From: Candidatus Melainabacteria bacterium
GTDB taxonomy: Bacteria > Actinomycetota > Actinomycetes > Mycobacteriales > Pseudonocardiaceae
DNA length: 5,220 nt
Direction of reading: 5' to 3'
NCBI GenBank assembly: GCA_903970565.1
Contig: CAJCJE010000656.1
Span: 1-5,220, forward strand
The position numbers and the translations under genes are program-made. Positions 1-4,240 of this stretch are shown one piece after another. Numbering within the stretch: the first letter of the stretch is position 1; each line of letters starts with the position of its first letter. The notes below the pieces were generated by a model that made no database searches, was not told the origin of the DNA, and worked only from the letters and a program-made list of their open reading frames with translations.

Positions 1-1011
1 GCTCTTCTCGATGGCCGCGACGCGGCCCTGATCGATCACCGGACGCAGCCCTCGACCGTTGACATAGTCGTCGAACGCCTGCCGGGTGCTCCAGCGCGGG
101 GTGAAGCCGAAGATCTCCTTGAGCCGCGTGGTGTCGACAACGCGGCCGAAGTTCAGGTAGCGCAGCTGCTCGGGGCCGAAGTCCATCAGCCGGGTGCTGC
201 GGAACAGCCTGGTCACCGGGGCCAGGATCGGTTCCGGCACGGTCAGCGGCAGCCGGCCGGCCCGGCGGATCGCCTGGGACAGCAGGAGCACGCCGTCCGC
301 GCCGACGTTGAACACGCCGGGCAGATCGCGGGTGACCGCCCGGTGCAGCACGGCCAGCGCGTCCTCGGAGTGCAGCAGCTGTAGCCGCGCGTCCCGGCCC
401 AGCGAGGTCGGCACCACGACCGGCAGCGCGAAGTACCGGGTCAGCACGGTGTCCACCTGCGGCCCGATCAGGTTGGTGAACCGCAGCGTGGTCACCGAGA
501 CGTCGGGACGCCGCCGACCGAAGCCGCGCACGTACCCCTCGACCTCGGCGTTGTCCTTGGCGTAACCGCTGGAGGGTAGTTCCTTGGGCGCCATGTCCTC
601 GGTGAAGGCGGCCGGGTTGCGCGGACCGGAGCCGTAGACCGCGGCGGTCGACTTGACCACCAGCTTGCGTACCAGCATGGACCGCTGGCAGGCCGCGAGC
701 AGCTGCATCGTGCCGATGACGTTCATTTCCTTGTGCAGCATCCGGCTACTGGGGCCGGCCGGATGCGCGGTGTTGGAGGCGTGCACGACGGTGTCCACCC
801 GCGCGGTGGAGATCACCTTCGCGATCAGCGGGTTGCGGATGTCCGCACGGACGAACTCGGCCCGGCCCATCAGCTTGGCCAGTTCCGGCGACGGGGCGGC
901 GGCGTCGACGCCGATCACCCGGTCGATCGAGGAATCCTCGGCCAATCGGGCAGCGAGATGACCGCCGAGGTAGCCATTCACCCCGGTGACCAGAACGACC
1001 TTGGGCGCCAT
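1..1011 (-). CDS. NAD(P)-binding extended SDR, galE2/Rv0501-type (3' end outside window)
   Basis: Partial gene: 337 codons are visible and the frame is still open at base 1, so the C-terminus is missing. The protein opens with a Rossmann strand and the glycine motif TGVNGYLG (residues 9-16). D36 follows the second strand, VDTVVHASNTAH (72-83) matches the fourth strand of extended SDRs, and KSTAAVYG (120-127) holds the catalytic Ser/Thr region. The active-site tyrosine is Y150 in SSGYAKDNAE, but four residues later stands N154 rather than the lysine of YxxxK. Family members include UDP-sugar epimerases and dehydratases; without that lysine, epimerase activity is doubtful and the substrate is unknown. 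The ATG at 1011 is preceded by AAGGGG (1018-1023) with a 6-nt spacing. A GTG directly before it is too close to that site. The position next to bS22, the HTH gene and proC matches Mycobacterium galE2 (Rv0501). Assignment to the family is firm; function is not. Confidence 0.9.
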   Translation of the reverse strand, partial: MAPKVVLVTGVNGYLGGHLAARLAEDSSIDRVIGVDAAAPSPELAKLMGRAEFVRADIRNPLIAKVISTARVDTVVHASNTAHPAGPSSRMLHKEMNVIGTMQLLAACQRSMLVRKLVVKSTAAVYGSGPRNPAAFTEDMAPKELPSSGYAKDNAEVEGYVRGFGRRRPDVSVTTLRFTNLIGPQVDTVLTRYFALPVVVPTSLGRDARLQLLHSEDALAVLHRAVTRDLPGVFNVGADGVLLLSQAIRRAGRLPLTVPEPILAPVTRLFRSTRLMDFGPEQLRYLNFGRVVDTTRLKEIFGFTPRWSTRQAFDDYVNGRGLRPVIDQGRVAAIEKS

Positions 1012-1046
1012 CACCAACCCCTTACCGACGCTCGGCGCAGAACACG

Positions 1047-1052
1047 ACTCTA
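1047..1052 (-). promoter_or_regulatory. Candidate -10 box (TAGAGT) for the SDR gene
   Basis: On the minus strand TAGAGT fits the actinobacterial TANNNT -10 pattern. It would start transcription near 1040, giving a leader of about 28 nt that carries the AAGGGG ribosome site. No good -35 hexamer lies 17-18 nt upstream (GCGTTC or AGCGTT), which is common for actinobacterial promoters but weakens the call. A second TANNNT-like box, TAAATC, lies at 1095-1090. Confidence 0.35.
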
Positions 1053-1109
1053 CTCGCGCGCCCGGCGCGGAACGCTCTCGTTCACGACAGATTTACGCAG
1101 GTCACAAGC

Positions 1110-1125
1110 GTGTTCTTGAGTACAC
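1110..1125. promoter_or_regulatory. 16-bp imperfect palindrome upstream of the SDR gene
   Basis: The site has the symmetric form GTGT-N-CT-NN-AG-N-ACAC, so 12 of 16 positions are symmetric. It lies about 100 bp before the SDR start and covers the -35 position of the possible TAAATC promoter at 1095-1090. It could be an operator for a dimeric repressor. I do not recognise it as a LexA, ParB or other named box. Confidence 0.3.
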
Positions 1126-1198
1126 CCGATCGGATGTACGCCGTCGAGGCGCATCGAGGCGTCGGCGCGGGAGGGAGCAATCGATTACATCCGCCGTA

Positions 1199-1214
1199 AC
1201 CCACGGAAGTGGGT
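1199..1214. repeat. 6-bp inverted repeat with GGAA tetraloop
   Basis: ACCCAC and GTGGGT pair perfectly around GGAA. On a plus-strand RNA this would be a GNRA-type tetraloop hairpin; on the minus strand the loop is TTCC. It is short and could be chance, but it adds to the other structure in this gap. Confidence 0.35.
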
Positions 1215-1432
1215 GTCAGGGTGACCGTAGGCGACGAAACGCCGGCCGAAGAGATATGTCGACAACGCGGTACGGCGCGATGACAGGCCGTCGAAGAAGG
1301 CCGGGAGATCGAGCTGCCGGAATCAGGACCACAGGACTACAGGTCCAGAAGCCGAGGCAGAGTCCGGAGGCGCGGGACCAGCCAGAAGGCGGCGCGGAGG
1401 GCTCTGGGTGCCCAGCAGGAGGCCGGGACGGG

Positions 1433-1492
1433 CAAGGCGCCGTCAGGCGCTCCGCCGTGACGAAGCACGGAGCGGACACCGACGGCGCCTTG
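1433..1492. repeat. Long two-stage hairpin (12-bp plus 7-bp stems)
   Basis: The outer arms CAAGGCGCCGTC (1433-1444) and GACGGCGCCTTG (1481-1492) pair perfectly over 12 bp. Inside them, CGCTCCG (1448-1454) pairs with CGGAGCG (1468-1474), leaving a small asymmetric internal loop (3 nt against 6 nt) and a 13-nt apical loop. An alternative inner stem CCGTG/CACGG (1455-1459 with 1466-1470) is also possible. As it lies 69 nt past the bS22 stop on the minus strand, it could be a back-up terminator, a 3'-UTR stability element or part of a small RNA. Neither strand has a clear run of T after it. Confidence 0.55.
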
Positions 1493-1502
1493 GTCACCCG
1501 GT

Positions 1503-1548
1503 GGGCCGGTAGGCCCGACTGCCTGCGGACGTCAGACGTCTGCGGGCC
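1503..1548 (-). terminator. Candidate terminator of the bS22 gene
   Basis: On the minus strand the structure starts 12 nt after the bS22 stop. The outer stem is GGCCCG (1548-1543) with CGGGCC (1517-1512). Inside it lies a 5-bp stem (1542-1538 with 1530-1526) that includes one G-T wobble. A competing 5-bp hairpin GGGCC-GGTA-GGCCC occupies 1503-1516. There is no U tract, as is often the case in high-GC actinobacteria, so termination is inferred from position and stem strength. Confidence 0.45.
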
Positions 1549-1560
1549 GGTTGTGCTCGG

Positions 1561-1662
1561 TCACTTGCCCTGCTTGCGACGCGCGTGACGAGTCTTCCGC
1601 AGCAACTTGCGGTGCTTCTTCTTCGACATGCGCTTGCGGCGCTTCTTGATGACCGAGCCCAT
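1561..1662 (-). CDS. Small ribosomal subunit protein bS22 (AURKAIP1/COX24 domain)
   Basis: This gene encodes a 33-residue, extremely basic protein: 18 Lys/Arg plus 2 His. It begins [20 protein letters not shown] and is nearly identical to mycobacterial Rv0500B as I remember it. The family is the bacterial counterpart of mitochondrial mS38 (AURKAIP1/COX24). In the Mycobacterium smegmatis ribosome it was seen as an extra 30S protein near the decoding region. The ATG at 1662 is preceded by AAGGAA (1668-1673), 5 nt upstream, and gives the full 33-residue family length. An in-frame extension to 1767 adds residues unlike the family and is rejected. Its neighbours, the HTH gene upstream and the SDR downstream, are those seen in Mycobacterium. 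It probably has its own promoter in the 246-nt upstream gap. No acidic or membrane segments are present; it should simply bind rRNA. Confidence 0.95.
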   Translation of the reverse strand: MGSVIKKRRKRMSKKKHRKLLRKTRHARRKQGK

Positions 1663-1745
1663 GCGGGTTCCTTCGCTGTTGATGGTCGTTACGACATCCA
1701 CGTGCCGACGCCCTGGCGTAGCAGCGACTCCACCGCAGGAACCAC

Positions 1746-1763
1746 TGTCAAAGGGTCGACCCT
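1746..1763 (-). promoter_or_regulatory. TTGACA -35 box abutting a perfect 12-bp palindrome, upstream of bS22
   Basis: On the minus strand a consensus -35 hexamer TTGACA (1751-1746) overlaps at one base step the palindrome AGGGTCGACCCT (1752-1763). No good -10 lies 17-19 nt further on (GTCGCT, TCGCTG, CGCTGC), so the promoter call rests on the -35 box and position, about 85 nt before the bS22 start. A second small dyad, GTCGT-T-ACGAC (1685-1695), lies in the presumed leader. The palindrome could be a repressor or activator site controlling bS22. Confidence 0.35.
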
Positions 1764-1806
1764 GCACGCGGAATCACACGCGCACCAGAGCACGCGACAC
1801 GAACGG

Positions 1807-1827
1807 CCACCCAGTTTACCTGGGTGG
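1807..1827. terminator. 8-bp hairpin between the HTH gene and bS22
   Basis: CCACCCAG (1807-1814) and CTGGGTGG (1820-1827) pair perfectly around a 5-nt loop. It lies about 80 nt past the HTH stop, and upstream of the TTGACA box on the minus strand. It could be a second terminator insulating bS22 from the HTH transcript. No U tract follows on either strand. Confidence 0.4.
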
Positions 1828-1891
1828 TTGACGGCCCTCCCGCCGGGCGTGCGTTAGCAGCCCGCGGTGGGTGGAAACGGGCCGGAGAACC

Positions 1892-1926
1892 TACCTCGAC
1901 GCGGGCGTTCAGCCCGCGTCGAAGTA
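1892..1926 (-). terminator. Strong hairpin overlapping the HTH gene's stop codon
   Basis: TCGACGCGGGC (1896-1906) and GCCCGCGTCGA (1912-1922) are perfectly complementary over 11 bp with a 5-nt loop. After one mismatch, three more pairs extend the stem to 14 positions. On the minus strand the 5' arm is made of the last codons (Y-F-D-A-G), and the stop codon TGA (1911-1909) is the first three bases of the loop TGAAC. Stem strength and position point to intrinsic termination or 3'-end protection. The following sequence is not U-rich, so Rho-independent release is not certain. Confidence 0.6.
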
Positions 1927-2130
1927 AGCGTTCTCCAGGTAGTGGTGCACTGCCTGCTCGGGCACCCGGAAGGACTTGCCGACCCGAACGGCCGGCAGCT
2001 CCCCCGAGTGCACGAGACGGTAAACGGTCATTTTGGAGACGCGCATCATCGAGGCCACCTCGGCGACGGTCAGGAACTCAACCTGACCGAGACTTGTTGG
2101 CCCCGTCGTCTCCCTGCTCTGCGACGGCAT
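1909..2130 (-). CDS. Excisionase-family helix-turn-helix DNA-binding protein (Rv0500A-type)
   Basis: This is a 73-residue protein with a single compact MerR/excisionase-like (HTH_17) domain. After a polar N-terminal tail (1-17), EFLTVAEVASMMRVSKMTVY (18-37) forms the first helix, turn and start of the recognition helix. YRLVHSGELPAVRVGKSFRV (37-56) gives the small basic wing, and residues 57-67 form a closing helix. It ends in YFDAG, as I recall also for mycobacterial Rv0500A. Such proteins bind DNA as short tandem arrays or dimers and act as regulators; BldC is a relative in the same broad class, but this sequence is not BldC. Rv0500A has been reported as a regulator tied to environmental response and cell division in M. 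tuberculosis; applying that here is inference. The ATG at 2130 has GAAAGG about 11 nt upstream. The 3' end overlaps a strong hairpin. Palindromes lie upstream. Confidence 0.92.
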   Translation of the reverse strand: MPSQSRETTGPTSLGQVEFLTVAEVASMMRVSKMTVYRLVHSGELPAVRVGKSFRVPEQAVHHYLENAYFDAG

Positions 2131-2146
2131 GTGTCACCGCGCCTTT

Positions 2147-2212
2147 CGACACGTGTCGCGCCGTCGGCTTCCCCACCGACGGAACGGACACGCACGTGCT
2201 GTGTCGAGAGTA
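2147..2212. promoter_or_regulatory. Upstream region of the HTH gene: two CACGTG palindromes, a 7-bp hairpin and a TACTCT box
   Basis: A perfect 12-bp palindrome CGACACGTGTCG (2147-2158) lies 17 bp before the HTH start. A second CACGTG-centred site (2193-2198) is flanked by GACAC and GTGTC with one extra base. Their centres are 43 bp apart, about four helical turns. Between them CCGTCGG (2161-2167) and CCGACGG (2176-2182) form an inverted repeat. On the minus strand TACTCT (2212-2207) fits a TANNNT -10 box; transcription from it would start around 2200 and place all three structures in or next to the leader. Binding by the HTH protein itself is possible but untested. The rest of the 262-nt gap up to proC shows only short direct repeats of CCGGAC and GACCG and no gene. 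Confidence 0.4.
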
Positions 2213-2392
2213 GCGGGACGGATGGGACTGCTGCGACGGGCGGGAAGAACATTTATGGTCGGTCGTACACCCGGAGCTGCGCATCTTGACCGGCCAGATT
2301 CACCCGACCGTGGACGTGGCGCATCGAAAAGCCCGAAGCCGGTGAAACCGAAACCCCGGACGGACGGCAGGACCGGACAGTCGGGAAGGCCC

Positions 2393-3208
2393 TCAGGCCC
2401 GCGGGGTGTGCGGCTTACCGAGTTCAGCCGAGCGGTCCCTGGCGGCCTCGATCGCGGCGAGCATCGCGGCGCGCACGCCGTGTCGTTCCAGCTCGCGGAT
2501 GGCCATGATGGTGGTGCCGGCCGGTGAGGTGACCGCCTCGCGCAGCAGGACGGGGTGTTCGTTGCTCTCGGCCAGCATCTTCGCCGAACCGACCGCGGAC
2601 TGGATGATCAGCTGCCCGGCGACCGCGCGCGGCAGGCCGAGCAGGATGCCGGCGTCGATCATGGCCTCGACCAGGTAGAAGAAGTAGGCCGGGCCGGAGC
2701 CGGACAGCGCGGTGACCGCGTCCTGCTGCGATTCGGGCACCCGGACCACCTGGCCGACGCTGGCCAGCATCTCCTCCACCGTGTTCAGGTGCCCCGAGGT
2801 GGCGTGCCGGCCGGGCGAGATGGCACTCATCGCCTCGCCGACCAGCATCGGCGTGTTCGGCATGACCCGCACCACCGGGGTCTGCTCGGGCAGCCTGCTC
2901 TCGTACAGCGCGGTCGGCAGGCCGGCACACAGCGACACGATCAGCGTCTGCGCCCGCAGGACCGGCGCCAGCTCGGTGAGCAGGGGGTCGATGTCCTGCG
3001 GCTTGACCGCGACCACCAGCACGTCGGCCCGCGCGGCGGCCTCGGCGACGGTCACCGAGGCCACGCCGTAGCGCTTGGTCAGCTCGACGCGGCGCGCCTC
3101 GGAGCGTTCGGTGAACAGCAGGTCGTCGGCGTTGCGGCCGGCGTGTATCAGGCCGGAGAGGAGCGCTTCGCCGATCTTGCCGGCGCCGAGTACCGCGGTG
3201 GTCGTCAT
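2393..3208 (-). CDS. proC: Pyrroline-5-carboxylate reductase
   Basis: ProC catalyses the last step of proline synthesis, reducing 1-pyrroline-5-carboxylate with NAD(P)H in the cytoplasm. The 271-residue length is normal for the family. The N-terminal Rossmann domain starts with AVLGAGKIGEALLSG (5-19), followed by VVAVKPQDI (66-74). VVRVMPNTPMLVGEA (112-126) and SGSGPAYFFYLVEAM (169-183) are the conserved substrate and dimer regions. The P5CR signature LREAVTSPAGTTIMAIRELE occupies 222-241. All key motifs are intact. Two starts are possible: ATG at 3208, chosen because it puts the usual 4-5 residues before the glycine motif, or GTG at 3214, two codons earlier. Neither has a strong ribosome site. 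Upstream, after 97 nt, is the thioesterase and then proline dehydrogenase; downstream is the HTH gene. A perfect 12-bp palindrome just before the start may control it. Confidence 0.96.
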   Translation of the reverse strand: MTTTAVLGAGKIGEALLSGLIHAGRNADDLLFTERSEARRVELTKRYGVASVTVAEAAARADVLVVAVKPQDIDPLLTELAPVLRAQTLIVSLCAGLPTALYESRLPEQTPVVRVMPNTPMLVGEAMSAISPGRHATSGHLNTVEEMLASVGQVVRVPESQQDAVTALSGSGPAYFFYLVEAMIDAGILLGLPRAVAGQLIIQSAVGSAKMLAESNEHPVLLREAVTSPAGTTIMAIRELERHGVRAAMLAAIEAARDRSAELGKPHTPRA

Positions 3209-3228
3209 GCGCACCAGGGTGCCAGACC

Positions 3229-3240
3229 CGCCGATCGGCG
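3229..3240. promoter_or_regulatory. Perfect 12-bp palindrome before proC
   Basis: CGCCGATCGGCG is its own reverse complement and ends 20 bp before the proC ATG (14 bp before the alternative GTG). It could be an operator or a small leader hairpin; no obvious -10 box is attached to it. In high-GC DNA palindromes of this length arise by chance fairly often. Confidence 0.3.
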
Positions 3241-3249
3241 CCCCGGCCG

Positions 3250-3276
3250 CCGACGAGAGACCGACGAGCCGACCGA
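3250..3276. repeat. Short direct repeats CCGACGAG between the thioesterase and proC
   Basis: CCGACGAG occurs at 3250-3257 and 3261-3268, one helical turn apart (11 bp), followed by the variant CCGACCGA at 3269-3276. The array lies in the non-coding spacer upstream of proC. It may be a binding array or simple low-complexity sequence. Confidence 0.3.
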
Positions 3277-3288
3277 GGCAGCCGGGAG

Positions 3289-3320
3289 GTCAGCGTTCCA
3301 GGGGGTCAGCGTTCCAGGGG
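3289..3320. repeat. 16-bp tandem duplication spanning the thioesterase stop codon
   Basis: GTCAGCGTTCCAGGGG occurs at 3289-3304 and again, exactly, at 3305-3320. A third partial copy (GTCAGCG) starts at 3322 after one or two extra G. On the minus strand each unit carries the final Leu-Glu-Arg codons and the TGA stop, so the spacer repeats the end of the gene. This looks like a slippage or unequal-exchange duplication. Confidence 0.85.
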
Positions 3321-4151
3321 GGTCAGCGCCAGCTGGCGGGACTGGCAGATCAGCCGGCCGGTGGAGTCGATCACGGTGGCGTCCTCGTCGAACCACTGCC
3401 CGTGCACGGCCTGACAGGTGACCTCGACCCGCAGCCAACCGGGCGCCGGGTTGCCGCGTAACAGCGCGGTCAGCTGCACGGTGGGGGCCCAGCCGTAGCG
3501 GCCTAGGTTGAAGGTGACCGGCATGGCGATATCGCCGGCGACCAGGCCGAACAGCACCTCGGGCTGCTCAGCGCGCGGCCGGACCCACAGCCGAAGCCGC
3601 AGCGGGTCTCCGGTGCGGCCCTGGAGGAATCCGGCGTTGGCCGGATCGATCCGCACCTCGCAGGTCCGGCTCAGCCGAAACACGCTGGCCGCCGCAACCG
3701 TGCTCAGGTCGACGGAGTCCGGGCCCGGCTTGGCCAGCAGCTCGGGCAGGTCGCTCCAGGCCAGGGGGTCGTCGGTGAGCCGCCCGACGGTCACCGTCGC
3801 CTCGACGCAGCTGCGGCCACGCTGTTCGAGGTTGACCGCGACCACGCTGGCGGTGCGGCCGAGTTTGCGCAGTTCGGTCCGCAGCAGGACCGGCCCGACC
3901 TCCGGCGGCCGGAGGAACTGCGCGCTGACCGCGAGCGGATCGGTCGCGGCCTCGGCGCCGTCGCGCGGAGTCGCCGTACTGACCACGTGCACCGCCGCCC
4001 GGCCGAGCAGGGCCAGTACGAAGCCACCGTGCGGCCGACCGCCGACAGTCCAGTCGGCAGGCAGATCGACGGTGTACGTACCGTCCCCGAGCGGACGTAC
4101 GGCGCTCACGGCCGAAAACAAGCCCGCAACGGTGGAACGTGGCCCAGTCAC
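3306..4151 (-). CDS. TesB-like acyl-CoA thioesterase, double hotdog fold (Rv0499-type)
   Basis: This 281-residue soluble protein fits the thioesterase family with two fused hotdog domains (4HBT_3/TesB type, usually 260-290 residues), which hydrolyse acyl-CoA to a free acid and CoA. The first domain holds GGRPHGGFVLALLGRA (37-52), the typical central-helix entry, and SAQFLRPP (76-83). The second, from about residue 160, ends with FDEDATVIDSTGRLICQS (254-271) and SRQLAL (271-276). By comparison with E. coli TesB (Asp204, Thr228, Gln278), D207, S/T around 245 and Q273 are candidate catalytic residues; this alignment is by eye. The GTG start at 4151 is chosen because AAGGAG (4158-4163) stands exactly 6 nt before it. 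An in-frame GTG at 4184 would add 11 residues and could only work on a near-leaderless transcript. It sits between PRODH and proC, but nothing links it chemically to proline. The substrate is unknown. Confidence 0.88.
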   Translation of the reverse strand: MTGPRSTVAGLFSAVSAVRPLGDGTYTVDLPADWTVGGRPHGGFVLALLGRAAVHVVSTATPRDGAEAATDPLAVSAQFLRPPEVGPVLLRTELRKLGRTASVVAVNLEQRGRSCVEATVTVGRLTDDPLAWSDLPELLAKPGPDSVDLSTVAAASVFRLSRTCEVRIDPANAGFLQGRTGDPLRLRLWVRPRAEQPEVLFGLVAGDIAMPVTFNLGRYGWAPTVQLTALLRGNPAPGWLRVEVTCQAVHGQWFDEDATVIDSTGRLICQSRQLALTPLER

Positions 4152-4189
4152 AACGCACTCCTTGCTGGCGGGGTAGCCCGACACCCTCG

Positions 4190-4222
4190 ACCCTACCCCG
4201 GATCGATCATGAAATATCGATC
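4190..4222. promoter_or_regulatory. AT-rich dyad and candidate -10 box upstream of the thioesterase
   Basis: GATCGAT (4201-4207) and ATCGATC (4216-4222) form a perfect 7-bp inverted repeat with an 8-nt spacer, in the most AT-rich patch of the window. Just past it on the minus strand TAGGGT (4195-4190) fits TANNNT. No clear -35 is present (GATATT at 17-nt spacing lies inside the dyad). A regulator at the dyad would cover the -35 position. It may equally be only a spacer in a PRODH-thioesterase transcript. Confidence 0.35.
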
Positions 4223-4240
4223 AGAAGGCCAGCAGGTTGC

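Larger units (their letters stand above)
1012..1560. other. 549-nt gap without a convincing gene
   Basis: This gap lies between the bS22 stop and the SDR start. Open frames exist on both strands, but none has a ribosome site, a recognisable protein or convincing codon use. From about 1290 to 1440 the plus strand is markedly purine-rich, unlike the neighbouring genes. It contains: the candidate SDR promoter (1047-1052); a dyad (1110-1125); a short direct repeat of TCGAGGCG around 1143-1161; a 6-bp hairpin with a GGAA loop on the plus strand (1199-1214); a distant 6-bp pairing CCGGCC/GGCCGG (1242-1247 with 1299-1304); the long hairpin at 1433-1492; and the terminator-like hairpins at 1503-1548. 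It may be a long leader, an untranslated 3' region or an RNA gene; I cannot decide from sequence. Confidence 0.6.

Noticed and set aside
1205..1226. Cobalamin-riboswitch-like string (GGAAG..GGTG..)
   Set aside because: The match is limited to a few bases. The conserved GCCACTG box and the overall fold are not present, and the plus strand has no downstream gene.
1216..1497. 93-codon minus-strand open frame in the bS22-SDR gap
   Set aside because: It has no ribosome site before the GTG and no recognisable domain. Much of it uses codons rare in high-GC actinobacteria (ATA, CTA, TCA, CGA, AGT), and its first codons coincide with the long hairpin.
986..1588. 200-codon plus-strand open frame crossing the gap
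   Set aside because: It begins inside the SDR gene and ends inside bS22 on the opposite strand. The product is a low-complexity Arg/Gly-rich sequence typical of antisense high-GC frames.
1663..1767. N-terminal extension of the bS22 frame
   Set aside because: The 33-residue family length and the AAGGAA site fix the start at 1662. The extension overlaps the promoter-like region.
2286..2291. TTGACC on the plus strand as a promoter
   Set aside because: No matching -10 box lies at the right spacing, and no plus-strand gene follows in the window.
4152..4184. Upstream GTG start for the thioesterase
   Set aside because: The ribosome site AAGGAG points to the GTG at 4151. The 11 extra residues include the translated ribosome site itself. 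Only a near-leaderless transcript would favour the longer form.
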